A stretch of DNA of 64,000 nt from the NCBI RefSeq assembly GCF_023898315.1, contig NC_064616.1, positions 288,327,205-288,391,204 of the forward strand. Reading direction: 5' to 3'. A model generated the notes under the pieces. The model saw only the letters and a list, made by a program, of their open reading frames with translations. It was not told where the DNA came from and searched no databases. Positions 50,867 through 61,574 of the stretch are shown here, one piece after another (the stretch's first letter is position 1; the number at the start of each line of letters is the position of its first letter). Source of the DNA: Schistocerca nitens. Taxonomy: Eukaryota; Arthropoda; Insecta; Orthoptera; Acrididae. The translations under genes and the position numbers were made by a program.

Positions 50867-52816
50867 TACAGGGTGGTCCATTGATAGTGACCGGGCCAAA
50901 TATCTCACGAAGTAAGCATCAAACGAAAAAACTACACAGAACGAAACTCGTCTAGCTTGAAGGGGGAAACCAGATGGCGCTATGGTTGGCCGGCTAGATG
51001 GCGCTACCATAGGTCAAACGGATATCAACTGCGTTTTTTTTTAAATAGGAACCTAGATGGCGCTACCATAGGTCAAACGGATATCAACTGCGTTTTTTTA
51101 AAATAGGAACCCCCATTTTTATTACATATTCGTGTAGTACGTAAAGAAATATGAATGTTTTAGTTGGACCACTTGTCTCGCTTTGTGACAGATGGCGCTG
51201 TAATAGTCACAAACGTATAAGTACGTTGTACCACGTAACATTGCACTAGTGCGGACGGTATTTGCTTCGTGATACATTACCCGTGTTAAAATTGACCGTT
51301 TACCAATTGCGTAAAAGGTCGATATCGTGTAGATGTATGGCTATTGTGATCAAAATTCCCAACGGGCGTGTGGTCTGTATGCTGCTCGGTATCCTGGACG
51401 CCATCATCCAAGTGTCCGGACCGTTCGCCGGATAGTTACGTTATTTAAGGAAACAGGAAGTGTTCATCCACATGTGAAACGTCAACCACGACCTGCAACA
51501 AATGATGATGCCCAAGTAGGTGTTTTTGCTGCTGTCGCAGCTAATCCGTACATCGGTATCAGACAAATTGAGCAAGAATCGAGAATCTCAAAAACGTCGG
51601 TTTTGAGAATGCCACATCAACATCGATTGCACCCGTATCATATTTCTATCCACTAGGAATTGCATGGCGACGACTTTGAACTTCGTGTACACTTCTGCCA
51701 CTGGGCACAAGAGAAACTACGGGACGATGACAGATTTTTTGCACGCGTTCTGCTTAGCGACGAAGCGTCATTCATTAACAGCAGTAACGTAAACCTGCAT
51801 AATATGCACTATTGGGCAACGGAAAATCCACGATGGCAGCGACAAGTTGAACATCAGCAACCTTGGCGGGTTAATGTATGGTGCGGCATTATGGGAGGAA
51901 GGATAATTGGCCCCCATTTTATCGATGGCAATCTAAATGGTGCAATGTATGCTGATTTCCTACGTCATGTTCTAACGACGGTACTACAAGATGTTTCACT
52001 GCATGACAGAATGGCGATGTACTTCCAACATGATGGGTGTCCAGCACATAGCTCGCTTGTGGTTGAAGCGGTATTGAATAGCATATTTCATGACGGGTGG
52101 ATTGGTCGTCGAAGCACCATACCATGGCCCGCACGTTCACCGGATCTGACGTCCCCAAATTTCTTTCTGTGGGGAAAGTTGAAGGATATTTGCTATCGTG
52201 ATCCACCGACAACGCCTGACAACATGCGTCAGCGCATTGTCAATGCATGAGCGGACATTACGGAAGGCGAACTACTCGCTGTTGAGAGGAATGTCGTTAC
52301 ACGTATAGCCAAATACATTGAGGTTGACGGACATCATTTTGAGCATTTATCGCATTAATGTGGTATTTACAGGTAATCAGGCTGTAACAGCATGCGTTCT
52401 CAGAAATGATAAGTTCACAAAGGTACATGTATCACATTTGAACAACCGAAATAAAATGTTCAAACGTACCTACATTCTGTATTTTAATTTAAAAAACCGA
52501 CCTGTTACCAACTTTTCGTCTAAAATTGTGAGCTATATGTTTCTTACTATTACAGCGCCATCTATCACAAAGCGAAAACAGTGGTCCAACTAAAACATTC
52601 GTATTTCCTTACGTACTACAAAAAATGTAATAAAAATGGGCGTTCCTATTAAAAAAAACCTAGTTGATATCTGTTTGACCTATGGCAGCGCCATCTAACG
52701 GGCCAGCCAGAGTGCTATCTGGTTTCCCTCTTCAAGTTTCGTTCTTTGTAGTTTTTTCGTTTGACGCTTATTTCGTGAGATATTTGCCCCGGTCACGATC
52801 AGTGGATCGCCCTGTA
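50867..52816 (+). mobile_element. Mariner of the DD41D type with long terminal inverted repeats
   Basis: Ends are TACAGGGTGGTCCATTGATAG at 50867 and its inverted counterpart at 52816, flanked by TA (50865-50866 and 52817-52818) inside Tc1-6. Similarity between the ends extends far inward, through GATGGCGCT and TTTTAGTTGGACCAC, to about 51213 on the left and about 52540 on the right, so the inverted repeats are roughly 280-350 bp. The left arm has a tandem duplication of 59 bp (50995-51053 and 51054-51112). Confidence 0.88.
51333..52358 (+). pseudogene. DD41D mariner transposase, 342 codons with two in-frame stops
   Basis: Single frame from ATG 51333 to TAA 52356-52358, interrupted by TAG at 51654-51656 (HISIH-stop-ELHGDD) and TGA at 52248-52250 (QRIVNA-stop-ADITEG); no frameshift. 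N-terminal helix-turn-helix: PSVRTVRRIVTLFKETGSV. Catalytic motifs: VLLSDEASF, FQHDGCPAHSS and SPDLTSPNFFLWGKLKD. The distance from the second D to the third position is 41 residues, as in the rosa (DD41D) group, but the third residue is N instead of D. Inactive on three counts, yet otherwise well preserved, so a fairly recent arrival. Confidence 0.85.
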
Positions 52817-52922
52817 TACAGATGGTGGCCGTACCGTAAACGCAAGTTATAAAAAAGCAGGGAATAGATGGAACTGTCATTTGTACTCAGGTGATTCATT
52901 CTGAAAGCTTTCCGACGTAATT

Positions 52923-53932
52923 ATGGCCGCAAGACAGGAATTAACAGACTTTGAACGCGGAATTGTAGTTGGAGCATGACGCATGGGACACACTGTTTCG
53001 GAAATCGTTAGGGAATTCAGTAATTCGAGATCCACAGTGTTAAGAATGTGCCGAGAATACCATATTTCAGACTGTATATCTCACCAAGGACAACGCAGTG
53101 GCCGATGGCCTTCAGTTAACGACTGAGAGCAGCAGCGTTTGAGTAGAGTTGCCAGTGCTAAAAGACAAGCAACATTGCGTGAAATAACCGCAGAAATCAA
53201 TCAGGGACGTACGATGAAGGTATCCGTTAGGACAGTGCGGCGAAATCTGGCGTTAATGGTCTATGGGTGCAGACGACCTACGCGAATGCCTTTGCTAACA
53301 GCAAGACATCGTCTGTAGCGCCTCTCTTGGAGCAGTGTCCAAATTGGTTGGACCTTAGACGGCTGGAAAACCGTGGTCTGGACGGATGAACCCGACTGCA
53401 GTTGGTAGGAGCTGATGGTAGGATTCGAGTGCTACGCAGACGCCACGATGTCACGGGTCCCAGCTGCCAACAAGCACTGTGCAACCTAGTGGTAACTCCA
53501 TAATGGTGTGGCTGTGTTTACATGGAATGGACTTCGTAATTTGGTCCGAATGAACCAATCATTGACTGAGAATAGTTATGTTCGTCTCCTTGGAGGCCAT
53601 TTTCAGCTGTTCAACGACGGAATTTTTATGGATGACGATGTTCTATGTCCCTGGGCCACAGTTGTTGGCAGTTGCTTCGGAGAACATTATGGACAATTAG
53701 AGCAAATTATTTAGGCACCCAGATCGTCTGATATGAACCTCATCGAACATTTATGGGTCACAATCGAAAGATCAGTTCGTGCACAAAATCCAGCATCGGC
53801 CACACTTTGACAGTTATGGACGACTATAGAGGCAACATGGCTCAGTATTTCTGCAGAGGACTTCCAACGTCTTGTTGAGACCATGCCACATCGAGTTGAC
53901 GCACTACGGCGGTCAAAAGGATGTCCGACATG
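52923..53932 (+). pseudogene. Tc1-6 transposase relic
   Basis: Begins MAARQELTDFERGIVVGA, with a stop soon after. It continues with VREFSNSRSTVLRMCREYH, REITAEINQGRTMKVSVRTV, an IMVWLC-like block near 53495-53520 and DMNLIEHLWVTIERSVRAQN (third catalytic motif, E kept). The first motif reads VVWTDEPD, the usual WSDES region. The second motif (DNARPH) is not recognisable. Several stops and frameshifts. Confidence 0.75.
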
Positions 53933-53967
53933 ATATTAGGAGGTATTCAATGACTTTTGTCACGTCA

Positions 53968-54041
53968 GCGCATGTCTGGTGTATATCTGGTTTTTTGGAT
54001 TTCCCAAAACAGTACGCCTGACATTTGCTTTAGGGTATTTA
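53968..54041. other. Short unassigned gap
   Basis: No feature recognised between Tc1-6 and SINE3. Confidence 0.4.
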
Positions 54042-54230
54042 GAGGTTGGTTGGTTGGTTGGGTTGTTTGGGGGAGGAGACCAGACACTGAGGTCATCGGT
54101 GTCATCGAATTCGGGAAGGATGGGGAAAGATGTGGAGAGATTTAGGGAAATCACGGAAAACCGAAATCAGGATGGCCGGACGCGGGATTGAACCGTCGTC
54201 CTCCTGAATGCGAGTCCAGTGAGTACTTAG
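54042..54230 (-). mobile_element. SINE3, second copy
   Basis: Head on the right with GGTTCAATCCCGCGTCCGGC (B box region), then the TTTCCGTGATTTCCCTAAAT body and the tail GACACCGATGACCTCAGTGTC, which forms a GACAC / GTGTC stem, followed by (CCAA)n at 54045-54060. Lacks the 93-bp duplication of the other copy. Confidence 0.8.
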
Positions 54231-54366
54231 GCTTGCAGTATTCGCCAGTGTTCATTCTGTATGTAACTACAGTCACCGAAACATTTGTGTCGTGCGCTGA
54301 ACTCTCAACCTGTGCAGAACATGAAACTAGTGTTTCTGTTCAAAAAGAGGAAACTGAAGCAGCATT
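54231..54366. other. Unassigned gap
   Basis: The 62-codon frame 54188-54376 begins in the SINE3 head and has no domain. Confidence 0.35.
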
Positions 54367-54378
54367 GCAACACTGACA

Positions 54379-54580
54379 AAAAAAATGTTCTAATGTGTGT
54401 GAAATCTTATGGGGCTTAACTATTAAGGTCATCAGTCCCTAAGCTTACACACTACTTAACCTAAATTATCCTAAGGACAAACGCACACACCCATGCCCAA
54501 GGGAGGATTCGAACCTCCGCCGGGATCAGCCGCACAGTCCCTGACTGCAGCGCCTAAGACCGCTCAGCTAATCCCGCGCG
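54379..54580 (-). mobile_element. SINE2, third copy
   Basis: Perfect 12-bp target duplication GCAACACTGACA at 54367-54378 and 54581-54592. A-run of seven at the 3' end (plus-strand A's at 54379-54385). Confidence 0.92.
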
Positions 54581-54704
54581 GCAACACTGACAGACAATGC
54601 ACTTCGGGAATAGTGTTGTAAATTGTAAACTGCCATTTCTCCCTGTAATATCCCCTCAAAAAGAGAATATCAAGTACTGTTAACGCGACCTGACTTTTGA
54701 ACAG

Positions 54705-54893
54705 GGCCGGCCGGGGTGGCCGAGTGGTTCTAGGCGCTACAGTCTGGATCCGCGCGACTGCTACGGTCACAGGTTCGACTCCTGCCTCGGGCATGGATTT
54801 GTGTGATGGCCTTAGGTTACTTAGGTTTAAGTAGTTCTAGGAGACTGATGACCTCAGAAGTTAGGTCCCATAGTGCTCAGAGCCATTTGAACC
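54705..54893 (+). mobile_element. SINE-a
   Basis: Flanks TTTTGAAC at about 54693 and 54892 are the probable target duplication. The body lacks about 12 bp (TAGTTCTAGGAGACTG). Confidence 0.88.
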
Positions 54894-55221
54894 ATTTTTG
54901 AACTGAAATGGGAAATGCAGGAGCTTACACAAAGCTGAATGCAGAAGGGGACAGTTACTCCTAAATGAAACAATTGAATACTGCACTTGTGCATGAACTA
55001 CGAACGACATTTTACACGATCTAGGAGTATACGAAATCACACCATTTACATTCAATTCGTGTATGACAAATATTTTTTATTGTTTGTTACCTACATTGCC
55101 TAATAATATGAAAACATTCAGCTTGTTTGAAAAATGCAGTGATTTGCAATTCCGTCGTCTCAGCCGCAGAATATCTCAGAGAACTGGATCAGCGTCAACT
55201 TCTCTGAGTTGCTAAAAATTT
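54894..55221. other. Unassigned sequence
   Basis: No feature recognised. Confidence 0.4.
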
Positions 55222-55341
55222 CTTCTTGTTGTTGCTGTTGTGGTCTTCAGTCCTGAGACTGGTTTGATGCAGCTGTCCGTGCTACTCTATCCTGTGCAAG
55301 CTTGTTCATCTCCCAGTACCTACGGCAGCCTACATCCTTCT
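55222..55341 (-). mobile_element. RTE-type LINE, 3' end fragment
   Basis: Matches 62895-63010 nearly base for base (GTTGTGGTCTTCAGTCC, GAGACTGGTTTGATGCAGCT, CTACATCCTTCTGAA). It ends on the left in a TTGTTGTTG run, the reverse of the AAC-repeat tail. Confidence 0.85.
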
Positions 55342-56188
55342 GAAAAAAATAAACACCGGTGCGTCACGCATGTGGAATACAACCCATGATCAAATGCTAC
55401 GTATGAGTAGGAAGCATGTACACTGATGAGTCACAACATTATGACCACTGCTCATCGCAACCTTGGATGGCGGCTGGTGGGGTTGGGGACACGTGACGCG
55501 GTAACAAAGATATGTAAGCGGAGCTGACACGGTCTGGTGAGTCACCCTAGCGAAGAAGTGAGCCGCAAATGGGGAATTCCACAGAGATAAGCGACTTTGA
55601 CAAAGGGCAGATTATTATTACGCAGAGCCTGTGAACAAGTATCTCGAAAACGGCGAAGCTGGTAGTGCGGAACGTGGGATTCTGAGGCTTGTCTGTTCTA
55701 CAAAGTAGAATGGATGGTGATCTGTGGCATCTCTGCCGAAAGACCACAATTCTGGTTCACGCATAAGTCTTTCGGAGCACACCGTTCATAGTACACTGTC
55801 GAAGACAGATTTCCGCAGCAGACCTCCCCTACGTGTTTGCATTTTGACCCAACGACGCCGTCAATTACGATTGCAGTGGACACGGGTCCATTGGGATTCG
55901 ACCGTCCATCACTGGAAAGGTGTCGGCTCTTCTGGTGAATCACAGTTTTGCTACACTAGGACGATAGTCGTCTCCACAAACGCTGTCATCGAGGTGAACG
56001 GTGGCTAGAAACGTGCAGCGCGCCATGGACGATGGCTGGGGGGGGGGGGGGGAGGGCAGTATTTTGCTATGGGAGACATTCTCCTGCGCTTGAATGGGAC
56101 CTTTGGTAGTAATCGAAGACAGCTTCCAGTCACTTGTGTCCCTTCATGCTGAGTGTCTTCACGGACGGCGATGTCATCTTTCAGTGGT

Positions 56189-56353
56189 TCAAAATGGCTC
56201 TGAGCACTATGGGACTCATCTGCTGTGGTCATGAGTCCCCTAGAACATAGAACTACTTAAACCTAACTAACCTAAGGACAGCACACAACACCCAGCCATC
56301 ACGAGGCAGAGAAAATCCCTGACCCCGCCGGGAATCGAACCCGGGCGTGGGAA
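56189..56353 (-). mobile_element. Hybrid-head SINE, 5'-truncated, in Tc1-7
   Basis: Perfect 14-bp target duplication CATCTTTCAGTGGT at 56175-56188 and 56354-56367. The head is cut at CCCGGGCGTGGGA, so its A box is missing. Confidence 0.92.
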
Positions 56354-56611
56354 CATCTTTCAGTGGTATAATTGTCCGTGTCTCGGAGACAGAAGCGTGC
56401 TACAGTGGTTTGAGGTGCATTATAATGAAGTCTCGGCGACTAAATTCGTTTGATGTAAATCTTATGGAACCAATCTGGGTCGCTATCGGGCGCCATTTCA
56501 GCGTATGAAAATCAGCGGTCCGTTATTTACGCGAATTACATGTCCTCTGCGTAGACATATAAGGCCACATACCTCCACAAACCTACCAATAAACTGTCGG
56601 ATCCTTGATAC

Positions 56612-56776
56612 GCGCAGTCCGGAACCGTGCGACTGCTACGGTCGCAGGTTCGAATCCTGCCTCGGGCATGGATGTTTGTGATGTCCTTAGGTTAGTTAGG
56701 TTTAAGTAGTTCTAAGTTCTAGGGGACTAATGACCACAGCAGTTGAGTCCCATAGTGCTCAGAGCCATTTTTGAAC
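56612..56776 (+). mobile_element. SINE-b, 5'-truncated, in Tc1-7
   Basis: Lacks about 36 bases of the head, including the A box. Target duplication CCTTGATACGC at about 56601-56611 and 56777-56787. Confidence 0.9.
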
Positions 56777-56857
56777 CTTGATACGCAGAGTCAGTGATGT
56801 ATTTCCGTTCCACAGACGGACAAATAAGCTACTAACTAGATGGTGGTGGCAGGGCTA

Positions 56858-57116
56858 AAAGCATACAAAAACAACGATCACTAGAAAAATACCGAGATAA
56901 AAATCAAACAGAATATTATCGTGATGTACATCAGAAGATTCCGTTTGTTCAGAGGATTACGAAAAAGAAACTGGACTTTGTTTAGGCAAACTATTACAAA
57001 AGTTATCGATGTGCCATTATCGATATTTTAATTAAATAACACAGTTTAAGACATAGTGTTTTAAGTAAAATTAGTTATCGGAATCGAGGTATTTCGACCT
57101 CCTGGTTCGATTGAAC
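56858..57116. other. Unassigned AT-rich sequence
   Basis: No feature recognised. Confidence 0.4.
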
Positions 57117-57420
57117 ATACCAGGGCTAATGGGAAAGTAAGATCCGATCAGTTTCGAAATTGAAACCACTGTGAAAATCAAAAATGTGTTATTTGCAACA
57201 ATTAGCTACACCACCCAGCTACTTCTCTACGTAGTCGCCACTCCTACTTAAACATTTGTCGTAGCTTTGTATCAACTTTCCAGTGCCCTCGCCACAGAAG
57301 CCATCTGCCTCTACTGTCCATAAATTCTCCACGGTGGTCGGCAGCTCGTTGCCTGTGCCAAAATGGTGTGCTCATGGGCAGTGACAGTTACGTTATGTGG
57401 GCTGCATGAAATCAGGTGAA
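57117..57420 (-). mobile_element. Mariner-like relic 2, C-terminal end
   Basis: On the minus strand it reads DGFCGEGTGKLIQSYDKCLS and RSGDYVEK followed by a stop. This is the mariner C-terminal signature (DFYDEGIxKLVxRYDKCL...GxYVEK). The TIR-proximal part AATGGGAAAGTAAGATCCG lies at about 57128. The catalytic region is missing or unreadable. Confidence 0.75.
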
Positions 57421-59348
57421 ATCTCCGGGCAGGCACCCATACTTGACATATTTACGTACTCACTGTGTACTCAGAACTGAAAAGAGTTACATGACGTGAT
57501 CGACGGGCATTCTATAGACACAGTCCAACACAGCTGTGCAAAGCTTCATTGGATTTTCACTGTGGTTTCCATTTCGTACCCAGTCAGACATTTCTTTCCG
57601 AATAGCCGGCACAAATATATGGTGTCAGTTCTTTCCTACGTGTGCAAAAGAACAGACACCATTTTGATACTGCAGCCACTATGAATCAAGATACAAAGGA
57701 ATTAAAGGCATTAGCTGCCAGTTGGCTCATTAGTGTATCCCTATGAAATCAAGCTTAATGACGCAAATATGGAGGCAAATACAGGTGGTGGAATTCAGAG
57801 TCTCAGGTGTAAAATAATGAAATTGTGAAGTCGCAATGTAGCAGGAGTTCAACATGATTTACAGGCAGATTAGACACAATGTTTAGCCATGGTGACTGTG
57901 ACAGATATCGAATCGGAATATTCAACATCCTCTCCAAACAACACACGTCAGAACTGCAAAAGAAATACCGTCCCTAATTGCTTGCACACATAGTTGCGAG
58001 TGAGAGAAGCTGTTTGCAAGTCACTTGGATGTACAGATGCCGACCACAGATACGGATTCCGATCACCACGTGCTCAGAAGCAACTGTACGTGAAGTCCAC
58101 ATGTAAAAAACAAAACGATAAAGACACTGTTGTACGCACCTCGAATGCTATCATGGATCCCAATCATACGGATGCAAGTGAAGTGATCGCTGCTTGCTGC
58201 AATGTCTTTATCACACCAAAGGTTTCTATCGAGTGCGTCCGTATCAAACACAAGACACATATCTGAAATACTGCTTGTTAGTGCGTGCTCGCAATGTCAA
58301 AGCAATAGACAAGAATGACTGTGTTTTAAAGTATGATGGAACTAAAAATCTGCACACCTAGCGCTCTCATTTGTTGGCTCCGTTCAAAGTTTTGCTGCGC
58401 GATAAGATTAACCAGCACTTCCTTGTCTTGTTGCTCTACCATAAAGAGGCGACTCTTAACTGACTGTGAATCAACAAGTGGCTTACAACGAGCGCGGTCC
58501 GGTTCCGCGATGCATAAAAGGTGCTCGCTAGGAAACAGCCGCCTTTCAAAAAGCTTGTCAGTTTCCTACAGGACACACGAAATACAAATACAAAGGGCAC
58601 GAAAGTTTTCTAGAGCACTAAATTTTCTATTACCACTTGCAGAAACGCCCGTAAGACAAATTATAAAATTCGTAGCCTACATGAAGACACGAATTGTTAT
58701 GGTTATGTAGGGGTCTTACAATGCAGTATTGCAGCCTTGTACTTACCAGTTCCCCGTTTCAGATACTGTTACAGTAAATGACCTTCCACTTGACATTCAT
58801 CACGCAAAATTGGTACTTCTTGCAGGCCAAGGATACAATAAATCCTATTAGAGGGAAACTAACAGACGAGACTGTTAATGATATTTTTCAAACAATTATC
58901 TCTGAAACTGGACACGCCATTAATTTTGAGGAAACTCAGTTCTGTACGACAAATAGTGTCAGACCGACAATTGATGTAGCACGTAAGTGAGAGGCAGTAA
59001 ACATTGTAGATTGCTCCAAAGTTTTGGATGTACATACTGTTGACAATTTGAACTCGAAGCTTGTTATGGAGTTCCTCAAATAATTAAGATCAGCTAATTT
59101 TGGTCTTCGATTAATTGCTACTATTGGAAATAAACGAATCAGCCTCCTGACATATTTCCACTGAGTAGTGTCTTATGGAATAATTTTCTGAGATAAATTA
59201 TCACATAGAAAGAAATTCTTGATTGCACAGAAGCAAACAGTAATATGTGCTGTTTTCACCCGGTCGTCACGTAAACGACTCTTCAAAGAGTTGGGCATGT
59301 TAACTGCACCATCACAACACATACTTGCTAACGAAATTCGTCATAAAT
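57421..59348. other. Unassigned region with several short frames
   Basis: Nearly 2 kb with no family that I recognise. Frames with some protein-like composition: 57994-58266 (SLGCTDADHRYGFRSPRAQK), 58333-58710 and 58778-58990 (NPIRGKLTDETVNDIFQTII). The third continues after its stop with IVDCSKVLDVHTVDNLNSKL in the same frame, suggesting a decayed longer protein on the plus strand. Confidence 0.35.
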
Positions 59349-59359
59349 AATCCATCACA

Positions 59360-59561
59360 AAAAATGGTTCAAATGGCTCTGAGCATTATGGGACTTAACT
59401 TCTGAGGTCATCAGTCCCCTAGAACTTACGACTACTTAAACCTAATTAACCTAAGGACATCACACACAGCCATGCCCGAGGCAGGATTCGAACCTGTGAC
59501 CGTAGAGGTCGCGTGGTTCGAGACTGTAGCACCTAGAACCGCTCGGCCACCCCGGCCGGCC
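59360..59561 (-). mobile_element. SINE-a
   Basis: Perfect 11-bp target duplication AATCCATCACA at 59349-59359 and 59562-59572, with an A-run at the 3' end. Confidence 0.93.
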
Positions 59562-59572
59562 AATCCATCACA

Positions 59573-59881
59573 CTCTTAGCCAATAATGACATATAATATT
59601 TTCTTTTTTAGCCTGACTCTAAGTTCAAATAACCTGCTAGGGATGAGTGTAGATTGGCCAACATCTAGAACACCGCCTACTCGCTTTCTAAACAACGGTG
59701 AGGATTCATGCTTTCTACAAAGATGATCTTCGCGAGTTCTTCCTGCATGTCGCTTCTTAACATGTAGTACCAACCTGCCTGAAGTGTAGCACTACAGAGT
59801 TATAAGTTACTTGCAAGAGCAACCTTTTGTTTCATGTATGAATGGCTTCCGTAATGCCAGGTTTCTTATGCCCGGTCATGT
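59573..59881. other. Unassigned sequence
   Basis: The minus frame 59773-59576 has no domain. Nothing recognised. Confidence 0.35.
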
Positions 59882-60352
59882 TACACTAATGCAAACACCT
59901 GTCAAAAGCGTGAATAACCCACTTTTGCAGGGCGGACGTGAAGAAAGAAAGTCAATGGAGTTCTGGATGTGAAGCCATGCAGACTCCAGTGCTGTGGCCA
60001 GCTGCCCTAGGTTTGTCAGTTGAGGATCCATTGCGGAAACAGCCCGATCGAGAAGGTCCCACAGATTCTCCATCGGATTTAAATCCGAGGTGGAGGGAGA
60101 TTTGGTAGCCAGGGGAGTATGGTAAACTGATACTGGTGCTCTTCGAACCACGCACGCACACTGCTATCTGTATAACACGTTGCATTTTCTGGTGGTTGAT
60201 GTCATGGTGCCGAGGAAAGACAAACTGCCTGTAGGGGTGGACACTGACTCCAAGGATAGCTGTATACTTACACTGATCTACTGTGCCTTCCACGATGACC
60301 AGATCACCGAGAGAGTGCCATGAAAACATTTTTCAGACCATAACGCTCCCTC

Positions 60353-60553
60353 GCCCGGCCTTCGGAGTGGCCAAGCGGTTCTAGGCGCTACAGTCTGGAA
60401 CCGCGTGACTGCTACGGTCGCAGGTTCGAACCCTGCCTCGGGCATGGATGTGTGTGATGTCCTTAGGTTAGTTAGGTTTAAGTAGTTCTAAGTCTAGGGG
60501 ACTGATGACCTCAGCAGTTAAGTCCCATAGTGCTCAGAGGCATTTGAACCATA
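60353..60553 (+). mobile_element. SINE-a, first of three in a row
   Basis: Head GCCCGGCCTTCGGAGTGGCC with A box CCAAGCGGTTCTAGGCGC. No clear target duplication. Confidence 0.88.
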
Positions 60554-60636
60554 ATCACACATAATTAAAAGTTTGGCTAATGTACTGACACACTTTAACG
60601 ATTTCTTCTGTGTATTATGGCGCAACAGGTGAATGT

Positions 60637-60836
60637 GTGGCTGGCCGCTGTGGCCGAGTGGTTCTAGGAGCTTCAGTCCAGAACCGCGCTGCTGCTACGG
60701 TTGCAGGTTCGAATCCTGCCTCGGGCATGGATGTGTGTGATGTCCTTAGGTTGGTTAGGTTTAAGTAGTTCTAAGTCTAGGGGACTGATGACCTCAGATG
60801 TTAAGTCTCATAGTGCTTGGAGCCATTTGAACCAGT
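60637..60836 (+). mobile_element. SINE-a, second of three
   Basis: Head GGCTGGCCGCTGTGGCCG with changes (AGGAGCTTCAGTCCAG). Ends AGCCATTTGAACCAGTTTGA. Confidence 0.88.
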
Positions 60837-60842
60837 TTGAGA

Positions 60843-61043
60843 GCTGGCCGGGGTGGCCAAGCGGTTCTAGGCGCTACAGTCTGGAACCGCGCGACCGCTA
60901 CGGTCGCAGGTTCGAATCCTGCCTCGGGCATGGATATGTGCGATGTCCTTAGGTTAGTTAGATTTAAGTAGTTCTAAGTTCTAGGGAACTGATGACTTCA
61001 GATGTTAAGTCCCATAGTGCTCAGAGCCATTTGAAGCATTTTC
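60843..61043 (+). mobile_element. SINE-a, third of three
   Basis: Starts only a few bases after the second copy ends. Head close to the consensus, tail GAGCCATTTGAAGCATTTT. Confidence 0.88.
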
Positions 61044-61437
61044 GACCGGCCTGGAGCTATTCACCGATGGTTGATGGGTATTTTTAATTTTCAGAATTTT
61101 CACTCCAGTGCAGCATAAAACGTGGTTCATCTCAAAATGCCACCTGTCGCGACTCAGTGGACGTCCAGTTACGGTACTCTCGTGCAAATTCCAGCCTTCG
61201 TCACCGATGGAAAACAGTCAACATGGATGCATGAACTAGGACTGTGTCGCAGCTGCCCATACACAGCAACGTTCGCTGGACAGCCGTTGAGGAGGCACTT
61301 TTGGAATCTTCTTGATTCGTCTGGCCGGTCAGTTGCTCAGCAGTTGTGCGTCTATTGACCAGTATACATCTCCGCAGGCGTCGTTCACCCCTGTCACCTC
61401 TGGCCCGTGTTTTTTTTTTTTTTTTTTTGTGGTTTTA

Positions 61438-61468
61438 GGGCGCACAACTACAATGGTCATTAGCGCCC
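61438..61468 (-). other. 3' stem-loop of RNase H LINE copy 2
   Basis: GGGCGC at 61438-61443 pairs with GCGCCC at 61463-61468. On the coding strand the loop begins TAATGACC, like GATGACC in the copy at 3239-3268. Confidence 0.65.
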
Positions 61469-61574
61469 AGACTAAGTTAGGAACGCACCGCGAGGCACAA
61501 GGTTAAAACAGCAACTGAAAGGGACAACACTATAAAAGACATATTAACAGGCATAGGATTAAATAACAGCATAA

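Larger units (their letters stand above)
50831..53967 (+). mobile_element. Tc1-6: Tc1-like transposon with a mariner near its left end
   Basis: Termini are inverted: TGAGGTGACAAAAGTCATGG at 50831 and, on the minus strand at 53967, TGACGTGACAAAAGTCATTG. Without the inserted mariner it is about 1.19 kb. The transposase region runs from an ATG at 52923 to about 53932 and is decayed. Confidence 0.88.
55419..56857 (+). mobile_element. Tc1-7: decayed Tc1-like transposon with two SINEs
   Basis: 5' terminus TACACTGATGAGTCACAACATTATGACC. Readable transposase pieces include MGNSTEISDFDKGQIIITQS near 55569 and fragments equivalent to the helix-turn-helix and core, broken by many stops. The 3' region at about 56790-56850 (GTGATGTATTTCCGTTCC, AGCTACTAACTAGATGGTGGT) resembles the usual 3' end of this family with its last bases lost. 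A G-run of 16 lies at 56037-56052. Confidence 0.75.
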
